A stretch of DNA of 10,604 nt from Spirochaetes bacterium RIFOXYC1_FULL_54_7 (GCA_001830645.1 MIBM01000279.1:19332-29935); one strand, 5' to 3'; positions 1 to 8,062 are shown, numbered from the stretch's first letter. Notes: generated by a model from the letters alone, not told the origin. Numbers and translations are program-made.

Positions 1-877
1 CGGCGGCATAGGCACCCCGGCTGGTACAGGAGCAAATCCCATAGCCCTGCAGTTCCTTGCCAACATGGCAGGCATACGCCTGTCCTTCCTGGACTGGATG
101 GTCTACGGCGTCCCGTCCGCCATACTGATCCTGCCCATGGCCTGGGTTGTGCTGCTGTGGTTCTTCCCGCCCGAGATGAAGCACCTGAAGGTGAGCAAGG
201 CTCAGCTCAAGGCCGAACTCAAGGCCATGCCTCCCATGAACAGGGAAGAAAAAATCACTCTCTTCGTGTTCGCCTTAACGGTGCTCATCTGGATAACCAC
301 GCCCCTCATCGAAGGTCCCCTGGGCATGGTGATAGAAATATCCATGCCTGCCCTGCTGGCTGCCTGCCTCTTCTTCATGCCCGGCATGAGCATGGCCAAG
401 TGGAAGGAAATAGAAGGCGAGATTGACTGGGCCGGCATCCTGCTGATCGTGGCAGGCATCTCCCTGGGCACCTATCTGTACAAGACCGGCGTGGCCGAAT
501 GGCTGGCCATAACCCTCCTGGGCCGCATAGGCGAGGTTCCCATGTTTGCCCAGCTCTTCCTGGTAACCCTGGGCGTATGCCTGCTCAAGGTGGTCTTTTC
601 TTCAAACAGCGTCACGGCTACCATACTGATCCCCCTGATCATCGGCCTGGGCAAGGCCACGGGCATAGACGTCACAGGCATTACCCTGGCCGCCGGCCTC
701 ACCACCAGCCTGGCCTTTATCCTGGTAACCACCACCCCAACCAACGTCATTCCCTTCAATGCCGGCTACTTCAGCATCAAGGACATGGCCAAGGCCGGCC
801 TGGTACTTACCGTAGGTGCATCCTTTGTGATTGCATTGGTGTTCATCACCATAAGCGGGATCAAAGGCGGGTTCTGA
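1..877 (+). CDS. SLC13/DASS-family anion (dicarboxylate-type) transporter, C-terminal part
   Basis: The frame is open from base 2 (no start in the window) to TGA at 875-877, giving about 291 residues. Members of this family usually have 450-500, so the N-terminal third or more lies outside. The visible part opens with a 'GGIGTPAGTGANPIA' stretch, matching the glycine-rich, Asn-containing loop of the first ion/substrate-binding hairpin. An 'IDWAGILLIVAGISLG...TGVAEWLA' segment follows, typical of DASS carriers. Next comes 'SSNSVTATILIPLI' (nt about 601-642), the second SNT-like signature with Ser in place of the last Thr, and then 'TTTPTNVIPF' (about 729-758). About seven hydrophobic segments are visible. 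By family it should be an inner-membrane, Na+-coupled importer of dicarboxylates or related anions, but the substrate cannot be read from sequence. It converges on the lipoprotein operon and ends just before a terminator hairpin. Confidence 0.85.
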   Translation, partial: GGIGTPAGTGANPIALQFLANMAGIRLSFLDWMVYGVPSAILILPMAWVVLLWFFPPEMKHLKVSKAQLKAELKAMPPMNREEKITLFVFALTVLIWITTPLIEGPLGMVIEISMPALLAACLFFMPGMSMAKWKEIEGEIDWAGILLIVAGISLGTYLYKTGVAEWLAITLLGRIGEVPMFAQLFLVTLGVCLLKVVFSSNSVTATILIPLIIGLGKATGIDVTGITLAAGLTTSLAFILVTTTPTNVIPFNAGYFSIKDMAKAGLVLTVGASFVIALVFITISGIKGGF

Positions 878-935
878 GGGGAGACTACAAGCAAGCAGCA
901 CTACCGAGGCATCAAGTGCCATCGTGTTCATCATT

Positions 936-967
936 GGAAAAGCCGCCGGGTTGCCGGCGGCTTTTCC
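936..967. terminator. Intrinsic terminator hairpin between convergent genes
   Basis: A perfect 14-bp stem (GGAAAAGCCGCCGG, 936-949, with its complement 954-967) encloses a 4-nt loop. The A4...T4 ends of a GC-rich stem are the usual form of a bidirectional terminator, giving a U-run at the 3' side on either strand. It lies 58 bp after the transporter stop and about 100 bp after the stop of the last lipoprotein gene. It could therefore end both transcripts. The rest of 878-1067 holds no gene; I see only an 8-bp direct repeat GCTCAGAA (983-990, 1021-1028) of unknown meaning. Confidence 0.75.
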
Positions 968-1067
968 ATCATTGGCTTGCTAGCTCAGAAACTCCGATTT
1001 ATTACTAAGAGACTTACACCGCTCAGAACCACAGTTCCGACTTTACAGACCCGGCGGTTTTCAGTGA

Positions 1068-3779
1068 TTACCAGATCATGGAAGTCCCGGTAATAGCCGT
1101 CGCCCCGGTATCTGCCGCTATGGCCTGGGCTTCAGTTTCAAACCCATAGTAAATTTCTGTCAACCTGAAACCATCCCAATCCTCCCAGCGGATCTTCATG
1201 TACTTACCCTCATAGGCTTCACCTGCGGGATGATGGGTCCACTGGCCTATCACATAACCTTCCGTGATGCCATTGTACACCTCTGTGATTATGCCGAAAT
1301 TATTGATCGATTCCACATCTTCATAGGTTGGATCCCCTATTTCTGTATCCCGCAGAATGGCAAAGGCATCCTCGGTGATGGAGATTACCATGTCTCCCCA
1401 ACCTGAAACATCGGCCAGCCAGCCCCCAGCAAGCTCAGGACAAGAAGATGTACAGGTTGCCGCATCATCAAAGGCAAGATTTACATGGCCCCCATCAACG
1501 GAGATGGGAGCAGGATGACGGTAATAGGGGTCTCCATCGGATAAGGAATAGCTATCATCGGCATCGATGTAGATTTGTACAAAAACCTGGTCGCTGATCG
1601 GCACTAGTGGATCAGCAAATGAAACATTACCGTAAGATTCGGGGTCACTGGCCTCATCGAAGGGAATCCCCGCAAAGACCGGTCCACTGTAAGAATAGAC
1701 TAGCATCACCGCACCTCGGCGGTCAGAGGTCACGGCAGTACCCGTGTATGAATAATCAACCATTACATCCACCCGGGTGTCTTCCAATGTAAGCATAGGC
1801 TGCGGACTGGCCGACAATAGTAAAACCGGCATGGGATTCGATCGGCTCGCTACCCGGGCAGCTTCCAGAGTATCCAGCTTGTAGTAGTCGGTACCGTCCC
1901 CGTAACCGAACAATTCAAATGTCGCATCCTCACCCGAGCCCTCAAGGTTGTCCCACCCAGTGGGGAAGTACTTCCCGAGGCCTCCATGCTCAATACTGCA
2001 ATCCATCATCTGGAGTACCAGGAAACCGGAAGCATTATCCCACTCCCAGACTCGATAGGTCTCAGAGTAAGTGCCGTCTTCGGATTCGAAGGTATATATG
2101 AAAACCGGACCAGAATCGATGAAATGGGTACAGGTGCCGAAGCCATCGCGGGGTCCGCACCAAGTACCGTCGATTGCCAGGGGATAGGCATCCCGATCAT
2201 CTACGTTGAAGCGGATGGTATCATTCAAGGTAAAGCTGATATTCACCGGGCCGGAACTTATATTTATGGCTTCGGGGGTGCGGTCTTCGGCTATCTCGCC
2301 GTAGAAGCACATGGGGTCCCAGTCATCGTGGCCGTACTGCTCTTCCGTTCCGGCTACCCAGTACGCTGCCTCTATGAAGACTGTAGCCTGCGCTATCAGA
2401 GCACGCAAAGTTACCTGGCCGGAATTCGAGTATAGATATTCGGAATCCTGCACGTAGCCGTAGTCCATCAAGTCCATGCTGACAACCAAGGGATGATCTA
2501 AATCCACAGTGCCCGCACCGGTGTAGCTCATGTTGACGGTGATCTCGGCAATATAGGCTTCTGCAAAGGTGTGATCATACCCAGTAACATCCCCTGAAGA
2601 AATATACGGGTTATGAGGGCCATCGAAGGGCTGGTATTCGGTGCCATCGTACTCTGCGGTAACCTGGTAGTAGACATCGTGGGTCAGAGCTGGATCCATA
2701 CCGGTCAAGGTGTAAGTGGCGGTGAAGCCGGTAAAATCAACAGGGTATATGATCTGGAGCCCCTCGAGACTACCGCCTGTATCGGGCAGGGAAGCCAGGA
2801 CCTTGACGGCAGAGATGGTTGCCCCGCTGATATCGAAGGCAGAAAAATCAATAGCTCCCGAGACCGAGCGTGCATCAACCCCGGTGTAGCCACAGTCACC
2901 GGGCTGTACTTCATCGATCAGGATGGTGCCGCTTACCGTCTCCCGGGTTTCGGACAAGGGCAAAAGCAGGCCATAATAAGTGGCACCAGCGGTCAGCCCC
3001 TCAACCAGAACATTGCCGACGGTCGGTGGTGTGCTTGAAAAGCTTTTTACTGGTTCTCCCGACTGAGTGTATATACCTATAACATGTTCACACACTGCAG
3101 TACCAATGAAATCAGGCAGTATGCGGATAATTCCGGAGGCCGGAGCCTGGAAGATCATCCAGAACTCTTCACCTGGTTCCAGCACATTGCAGGAACCATC
3201 CAGTTGGGTTGTGATCAGGTCAATAGTTCCGCTGACGGTACCCACAGTGAAGCCGATGGGATACACCGGCGTGCATGGGATCGAAACAGTCGTCGACTGT
3301 CCGTCGATGATAGTGATGTCCCCCACACTACCTTGAACCACTAGACCATCGTCATAACCATTGTCATTGTTATAGATTTTGACCTCTACCGAGTAATCCG
3401 AACCCGTAGCAAGGGAAATATCACACACTTGGGTATCCAGAACAGCTCCGGAGGGAGTATAAAGCTGGTTATGAACCACAATATCCAGGCTGTCTTTAAC
3501 AATCACCCTGAAACTGTCCGCCACCGCCAAAGCCCGGGAGCCTCCGTCTATAGTCTGGGTATCGCTGATGGCATCCTGCAGCCAGGGGGAGAAACGGGGG
3601 ATCATCAACCGTAAGCCAGTGATAACTTCTCCCAGTTCAGGCTGGTCCGCCGGGACAGCCAGTGCCCCGTCATCAAGAAGACCGGTTTTACACCCACCTG
3701 AAATCAGCAGAGTTGTCATCAGGAAGGCCACTGCCAAACCAAAAACCGGTCCTGGCTTTTTCTGGTTATCATTTCGCAT
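1068..3779 (-). CDS. Large secreted lipoprotein of unknown function (903 aa)
   Basis: I do not recognise the family. An N-terminal basic stretch and hydrophobic helix end in LLISGGC, so Cys30 is the likely lipidated residue and the protein should be anchored in the cell envelope. Residues about 47-175 ('SPWL', 'SRALAVADSFRVIV', 'SIPCTPVYP') resemble the same region of the leucine-rich-repeat lipoprotein encoded just upstream. Residues about 200-290 ('EEFWMIFQAPASGIIRI') look like a pre-peptidase-C-type beta sandwich. The C-terminal half seems to hold two related units, about 411-645 and 670-890. Each starts with a 'VxMSYTG/VDYSYTG' strand and leads to a 'IDGTW' or 'LAGGW' beta-rich segment ending in a Trp-rich strand ('VWEWDNASGF', 'IRWEDWDGF'). 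AAAGGGG stands 7 nt before ATG. It follows the leucine-rich gene by 13 bp, so it is probably the last gene of that operon. It ends in TAA. Confidence 0.8.
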   Translation of the reverse strand: MRNDNQKKPGPVFGLAVAFLMTTLLISGGCKTGLLDDGALAVPADQPELGEVITGLRLMIPRFSPWLQDAISDTQTIDGGSRALAVADSFRVIVKDSLDIVVHNQLYTPSGAVLDTQVCDISLATGSDYSVEVKIYNNDNGYDDGLVVQGSVGDITIIDGQSTTVSIPCTPVYPIGFTVGTVSGTIDLITTQLDGSCNVLEPGEEFWMIFQAPASGIIRILPDFIGTAVCEHVIGIYTQSGEPVKSFSSTPPTVGNVLVEGLTAGATYYGLLLPLSETRETVSGTILIDEVQPGDCGYTGVDARSVSGAIDFSAFDISGATISAVKVLASLPDTGGSLEGLQIIYPVDFTGFTATYTLTGMDPALTHDVYYQVTAEYDGTEYQPFDGPHNPYISSGDVTGYDHTFAEAYIAEITVNMSYTGAGTVDLDHPLVVSMDLMDYGYVQDSEYLYSNSGQVTLRALIAQATVFIEAAYWVAGTEEQYGHDDWDPMCFYGEIAEDRTPEAINISSGPVNISFTLNDTIRFNVDDRDAYPLAIDGTWCGPRDGFGTCTHFIDSGPVFIYTFESEDGTYSETYRVWEWDNASGFLVLQMMDCSIEHGGLGKYFPTGWDNLEGSGEDATFELFGYGDGTDYYKLDTLEAARVASRSNPMPVLLLSASPQPMLTLEDTRVDVMVDYSYTGTAVTSDRRGAVMLVYSYSGPVFAGIPFDEASDPESYGNVSFADPLVPISDQVFVQIYIDADDSYSLSDGDPYYRHPAPISVDGGHVNLAFDDAATCTSSCPELAGGWLADVSGWGDMVISITEDAFAILRDTEIGDPTYEDVESINNFGIITEVYNGITEGYVIGQWTHHPAGEAYEGKYMKIRWEDWDGFRLTEIYYGFETEAQAIAADTGATAITGTSMIW

Positions 3780-3792
3780 GATACAGCCCCTT

Positions 3793-5391
3793 TCAGTAGA
3801 TGGTCACAGACAAAGTGCCGGAACCAGGCGGCTCGATGAGGGTATTGCCATCTGCATAGCTGATCCTGACTCCCTGCCCAATCAGAGAGTCAATGACCGC
3901 CCGGTTGGCCGTGCCTGGCCAGAGATCGAGGCCAGCGTAAGTCAAGTCAATATCATACTGTGAATAAAGAGTGCGGGAAGAAAACGCACCAGCACTTTTC
4001 AAGGCCTGCAGGCTCTCAAGATCCGTAATTCGTGTGTTGTTGACATTGAGATGGTCAAGACTATCCATTCCTTGGATTGCTGTCAGATCAGTGATACCGG
4101 GATTATTCCATAGAGTAAGGGTATTAAGGTTTGGAAGGTTGGCAATCAGGACCAGGGAAGTGTCATCAAGCAGATTGGAACCAAAGCCCAATCCAGTCCA
4201 TTTTGAAGGATCTGTACTGAGGACGCTGGTATAAAGACTGGCAAACTGCGTGGAACTGATCAGGGTGCCATGCATATCAAGCCGCCGAAGCGTGGTAAAT
4301 GAACCCACAAGAGCAATGAAATCATCCCAGTCTGTTACACCCATCGGGTCATCGCTATACCCGTTTCTGTCACTGTCGTATCCAGTGAACACCGCGTCTG
4401 TTAGAATCGGGAAGTTTGTAGAATTGATCCTTTTCTGTTCGTAATAGCTTAAATCAGGATTTCCTGAAAGATTGATGACTTCCAGTTGTGAGAGGCCAGG
4501 TATGAAAGCCAGACTATCCAGGTTTGTATCCCAGAACACAAGCACCTTCAGCTTGGTCATACCCATCAAAGCCATGTGGGTGGAGCCTGCTGGCTCATCG
4601 AGGTCACAACCGGAAAGGTCATTATTGTTCAACGCGAGCAGAGAAACATCATCACACAGCTCCAGACCCGTCAGGTCCGAGTAAGCGTCATTCCTTCCGG
4701 TGAAATCAATGGTTGTCAAAGCCAGCAGATCAGCATTGGTCACCCCTCCCTCTTCACCGGTAAAACTCTTGCCAACGAGGTTTTGCATGGCGGCCCGCAG
4801 GGCAGGATCCGGGAAGGCGGATGCAGGAATATTGACAGGTGCTGTAAGGATGTTGCCGTCTTCATAGTGTACATCTACTCCCCGGGTAATCAGATAATCA
4901 ACCACATTCCGATTGGGAGTGCCGGACCACAGGTCGAGCCCGAGGTAGGACAGGTTTACGTCAAAGCCCCAATGCGAATGGGTGGAAAAGGCACCCAGGC
5001 CATGGAGAGCCTGCAAGGGGGACAGATCGGTAACAGAGGTAATGGTCAAGTCGAGCGCCTGCAAGGTCGACAGGTTTGCCACAGCCAGGGCGGATATGTC
5101 ACTCACTGCGTCGTTGTTCGCAAGACCCAGGTATTCCAGAGCCGTCAGGTTTGCCAGCAGACCCAAAGCACCATCATCAAGAGCGCAGTCCCGGAAATCC
5201 AGCTCGGTGAAAGCTCCGGGATCCATGCTCAGTACTTCGGTATACAGTACGTCAAGCTGATCAGGCGTCAGTCCGAACCCGACCAAACCCAGTGAAAAGA
5301 TCTGGGTAAACTCGCCTATCTGTTCAACTAGAGCAGCCCATTCGGTGTCATTGACCAGTACCGCGCTGTTACCGCTGTACCAGATATGCAT
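3793..5391 (-). pseudogene. Leucine-rich-repeat lipoprotein, C-terminal half cut off by an in-frame TGA
   Basis: This is the 3' half of the gene that starts at 7101. The same reading frame runs without a break from 5517 down to the TGA at 3793-3795. The first Met here (5391) is internal, corresponds to codon 571 of the full frame, and has no Shine-Dalgarno sequence, so independent translation is doubtful. The product has internalin-like leucine-rich repeats ('LTALEYLGLANN', 'LEVINLSGNPDLS', 'LNTLTLWNNPGITDL'). Each module ends in 'GLDLWxGTxNRxVxDxLIxxGVxxxYxDGN'. A second complete copy of the module starts at codon 758 with 'IPASAFPDPALRAAM'. A 'DSDRNGYSDD' loop resembles a calcium-binding loop, but weakly. 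The end reads 'PGSGTLSVTIY'. If the TGA is a sequencing error or is read through, this is simply the rest of a 1,102-codon surface protein. Confidence 0.7.
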
Positions 5392-5826
5392 AAGATGGGG
5401 TAATACCGATGCATCGATTTCAAGCTGCTCTGTATAGCTTAGATTAGGGTTAGAAGAAAAGTTGAGATATGCCAGGTTGGTTGCGCCGGTTATAAAATCC
5501 AGGTTATCAAGGTTGCATCAGGGAAGTTGCATGCTTCCGAGGGAATCCATGCCGGCCAAGGCCTCATAGGCATTACCTCCCGCTGCTGTGCCTAGATCGC
5601 AGCCTGAAAGATCATGGCCGTTCAGCAAGAGTCCAGAAACATTATCACACAGTTCCAGACCAGTCAGGTCTGAATAAGCTTCATTACTCCCTGAAAAATC
5701 CAGAGCATTGGTCAATCCCATCAAATCCGCATCGGTTACGCCACCTTGTACCCCTGTAAAGCTCTTGCCAATAATCGCTTCCATGGCGGCCCGCAGGGCA
5801 GGATCCGGGAAGGCGGAGGCGGGTAT
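3793..5826 (-). repeat. Intragenic tandem duplication of an LRR module, 996-bp period
   Basis: Two consecutive copies of a module of about 332 codons lie head to tail: unit 1 at 5826-4831 and unit 2 at 4830 to about 3830. Both start with 'IPASAFPDPALRAAM', continue with 'GKSFTG..GGVT.ADL..LT' and 'AYSDLTGLELCD.VS', and end with the 'YxDGN' motif. A 36-bp tract is identical at 5782-5817 and 4786-4821. The offset is exactly 996 bp, a multiple of three, so the duplication kept the reading frame. Elsewhere the copies have diverged strongly, so the event is old or the 36-bp tract is under separate constraint or gene conversion. Confidence 0.85.
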
Positions 5827-7101
5827 GGGAGTGGCTGCAATCTGCTGCAGAGTGAAATTGATGTTCGTCACATTGCCGGAAAAGTGAGTCGGCTCAATCC
5901 CCGCACCAGTAATAAAATCCATGGGTGTTCCAGGCTCTCTGTCAGTAGCTCCGAAATAATCACCAGGCAAGGGCCAGTTTTCACCATTATTTACCATAAC
6001 CCCAAAAACCACCCCGTCCAGCATCCCGCTGTAAGGAAGCGTGTAGTAATAGACCAGATTGCCATTATCCACCACTGGTTCTCCGAAACCGACATTGCTT
6101 ATCCACGGGTCATCCAGGCTGTTCTCAACCAGGATAACCTGGTTCAGACCAGGTAGCAGGTCGGGATTTGTTATGCCGGATACCGTTATCGTCCCACTGA
6201 TGGAACTGGGGCTGGAAGGGTTTATGGAGAAGTTTTCAGTACCGCCGTCATCTATCAGGACAAAAACCAGATAGATGATTTCAGAGGGTGTCAAACCGGA
6301 AAACTGAATATAGCCATCACCGCTCAACAGGTTGTTTCCCTGATTGCCCGGGTAAACATTGTAATTTACATTTGTGAGCAGCCGGCCTTCACTATCATAC
6401 AAGCCCATTCCCAGGTACGATCCCTCAGGCAGATCCACGTTCAGCAGGAGCAGCCCATTGCTCGGAGCCACAGCGGATACCCAGGTTTCACCACCAAGGG
6501 ATGCGGGTTCTCCCGTCTGCTCATCTATGACAGAACTTACCTGGTTAAATGATTCCTGGGTATCCAGAACCAGGGTTGTGGGATTCAAAGGAGTACAGGT
6601 GATGGCTACCGGAGTGTCCGCCCCGGCTAGGATCGCAAAGGGAGTGGACATTCCAGAAACCATAGGTTCAGTGTCTGATTCATCCAGATTGTAGATGTCT
6701 GCCCTGATGGTGTACCCCGTACCCTCTTCCAGGGTCAGGGTGTATTCCACGGTCCCGTTCCCGTCTTCAGCAAAGTAAAAAGAGGAGGGATTGAAAGACT
6801 TCTGGCTTACCTCAACACTGCTGGAATTAAAAACCGTCAGAACTACATAGTCGGCAACCAGGAAAGCCCGGCTCTGGGCTGTGAGGGAGCGGAGTGTGAA
6901 GCTGCCGGGAGGATTGGCTTTATCCATCAAGGAGCCTAGCCAAGGTGCATACGGGGGAAGGTTGACCACCACTTTGCCTTGGGAATCCAGGTTAGCACGC
7001 GGGTTCCCACCCAGAGGGCTCCAGCAACCAGCAAGGACAGCCAGGATAAAACCCAGAATTACCAGTGTCATCAGTACAGTCGATAACTTGTAGTTTTTCA
7101 T
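5518..7101 (-). CDS. Leucine-rich-repeat lipoprotein, N-terminal part (ends at a premature TGA)
   Basis: The signal peptide ends in LAGC, a canonical lipobox, with Cys26 as the lipidation site. Residues about 45-175 ('PPYAPWL', 'SRAFLVADYVVLTVF', 'AITCTPLNP') are paralogous to the start of the 903-residue lipoprotein downstream. Residues about 203-295 ('ETWVSAVAPSNGLLLLNV') look like a pre-peptidase-C-like beta sandwich, and about 300-420 form another beta-rich domain. The first leucine-rich module starts at about residue 425. The frame stops at 5518-5520 (TGA) in the middle of a repeat, where the second copy of the module has Asp, and the module continues in the same frame downstream. The product as written is therefore 527 residues of an intended 1,102. 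The start is supported by GGAAGGG seven nt before ATG. The gap to the upstream lipoprotein gene is 16 bp, so co-transcription is likely. The ligand is unknown; leucine-rich surface proteins commonly bind proteins or glycans. Confidence 0.8.
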   Translation of the reverse strand: MKNYKLSTVLMTLVILGFILAVLAGCWSPLGGNPRANLDSQGKVVVNLPPYAPWLGSLMDKANPPGSFTLRSLTAQSRAFLVADYVVLTVFNSSSVEVSQKSFNPSSFYFAEDGNGTVEYTLTLEEGTGYTIRADIYNLDESDTEPMVSGMSTPFAILAGADTPVAITCTPLNPTTLVLDTQESFNQVSSVIDEQTGEPASLGGETWVSAVAPSNGLLLLNVDLPEGSYLGMGLYDSEGRLLTNVNYNVYPGNQGNNLLSGDGYIQFSGLTPSEIIYLVFVLIDDGGTENFSINPSSPSSISGTITVSGITNPDLLPGLNQVILVENSLDDPWISNVGFGEPVVDNGNLVYYYTLPYSGMLDGVVFGVMVNNGENWPLPGDYFGATDREPGTPMDFITGAGIEPTHFSGNVTNINFTLQQIAATPIPASAFPDPALRAAMEAIIGKSFTGVQGGVTDADLMGLTNALDFSGSNEAYSDLTGLELCDNVSGLLLNGHDLSGCDLGTAAGGNAYEALAGMDSLGSMQLP

Positions 7102-7117
7102 ATGTTTACCCTTCCAC

Positions 7118-8032
7118 TTAATCTATGGTGACGTTGGCAGTCCCGGATCCCGGAACCGTAATCGTACAATCAGCACTATAAGAGCCATCATCGCTTGACA
7201 CGGTGATGATGGCAGTACCCGGAGCCATGGCTGTAACCAGACCAGTGGCCGAAACAGTGGCAACACTTTCATCGGAGCTGACCCAGGTCACTGACTTGAT
7301 GGTGGCGGTGGCGGGAAGCACCGTCGCTATCAGCTGCTGTGTCGCCGCCACGGTCAGGGTACTGGTAGTGAGGTCGAGGATAATGCCGGTAACAGCCGTA
7401 TTAACCGTAACCACGCAACTGGCCGTTTTGCTCCCATCCGCGGTGCTTGCTGTGATGGTGGCTGTACCATTGCCGATAGCGGTAACCAGACCAGTGACCG
7501 ATACCGTAGCAACACCAAGGTCGGAGCTGGTCCAGGTGACCGATTTATTGGTTGCATCCACCGGAGCCACTGTCGCGGTCAGCTGTACCGTCCAGGAGCC
7601 ATTAGTTTCCAGAGATGCAGAACTCTGGTTCAGGGTGACTCCGGTTACCGGCACAAGATCTGGATCTGGGTCTGGATCTGGGTCTGGATCTGGATCTGGA
7701 TCTGGTTGCCATAAGGCGTATAGGGTCAAAGCAGCATTGACAGTGTAGCTCGCGCCAGAAAGGAAGGTAGCACCGCTACCAGTGGCTGCGGTATTCCAGC
7801 CGGCAAAACCATAACCTGGCCGCTCCAGATTTCCGTTGTTGCCGGCCAAGATAATGGCTATACCATGGGTCTTGAGCTGCGAAGCCGGGGGAGTACCGGA
7901 AACAGCCCCATTGGCAATATAGCTTATGACATAGGTTTTAACACTTGGTGTAGTCGCGGAGGGACAGGAGCTCAGCAGAAACAAGACAAGCAAGCCAGCC
8001 CCAACAATGCCAAGCGAACAGCGTTTCGTCAT
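7118..8032 (-). CDS. Lipoprotein with InlB-type repeat and two BIG2 domains
   Basis: This 304-residue protein has a signal peptide ending in LLSSC, with lipidation likely at Cys23. Residues about 34-109 form one InlB/Listeria-Bacteroides repeat ('Y.ANGAVSGTPPASQ', 'PGYGFAGWNTAATGSGATF', 'LTLYALW'). A rigid linker of eight Pro-Asp pairs (110-125) follows. Two bacterial Ig-like group 2 domains come next (about 128-210 and 213-293), each with the hallmark 'SVTWxSSDxxVATVSxTGLVTA..xGTAxIT' pattern. The end is 'PGSGTANVTID', like the end of the next gene's frame. The protein should be an envelope-anchored stalk with a binding or adhesion role, inferred from domain type only. The Shine-Dalgarno sequence AGGAGAG is 4 nt before ATG and can be paired in a hairpin (see 8038-8060). 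It is the first gene of the three-lipoprotein cluster. Confidence 0.85.
   Translation of the reverse strand: MTKRCSLGIVGAGLLVLFLLSSCPSATTPSVKTYVISYIANGAVSGTPPASQLKTHGIAIILAGNNGNLERPGYGFAGWNTAATGSGATFLSGASYTVNAALTLYALWQPDPDPDPDPDPDPDPDLVPVTGVTLNQSSASLETNGSWTVQLTATVAPVDATNKSVTWTSSDLGVATVSVTGLVTAIGNGTATITASTADGSKTASCVVTVNTAVTGIILDLTTSTLTVAATQQLIATVLPATATIKSVTWVSSDESVATVSATGLVTAMAPGTAIITVSSDDGSYSADCTITVPGSGTANVTID
7658..7705. repeat. Hexanucleotide tandem repeat encoding (Pro-Asp)8
   Basis: There are eight copies of a 6-bp unit, ATCTGG or GTCTGG on the + strand, which read CCA-GAT or CCA-GAC on the coding strand. They encode the Pro-Asp linker between the InlB-type repeat and the first BIG2 domain. 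The near-uniform codons suggest slippage growth. Because the unit is six bases long, copy-number change alters linker length without breaking the frame. Confidence 0.95.
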
Positions 8033-8037
8033 TTTTC

Positions 8038-8060
8038 TCTCCTATTACCAGTCTAGGAGA
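8038..8060 (-). promoter_or_regulatory. Hairpin that can mask the Shine-Dalgarno site of the first lipoprotein gene
   Basis: On the minus strand, TCTCCTA (8060-8054), a 9-nt loop and TAGGAGA (8044-8038) form a perfect 7-bp stem. Its 3' arm contains the AGGAGA ribosome-binding site of the gene starting at 8032. Folding would block translation, as in a simple RNA thermometer or switch. The caveat is the transcript start. If TATATT at 8068-8063 is the -10 box, the start would fall near 8056, inside the 5' arm, and the stem would not form fully. If the AT-rich TATATT at 8083-8078 is used, the hairpin is whole. Confidence 0.45.
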
Positions 8061-8062
8061 AA

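Noticed and set aside
4576..5295. Plus-strand open frame of 239 codons opposite the LRR gene
   Set aside because: Composition is unlike a protein of any known family. The opposite strand carries clear leucine-rich repeats in frame, so this is a shadow.
5518..5520. TGA read as selenocysteine or as tryptophan by a variant code
   Set aside because: Three genes in the window end properly at TGA, and a leucine-rich repeat is not a redox site. The aligned residue in the second module is Asp, not Cys or Trp.
7203..7748. Plus-strand open frame of 181 codons with a Gly-Ser repeat
   Set aside because: It lies opposite the InlB/BIG2 lipoprotein gene. Its Gly-Ser run is just the complement of the Pro-Asp hexamer repeat, and it has no recognisable domain.
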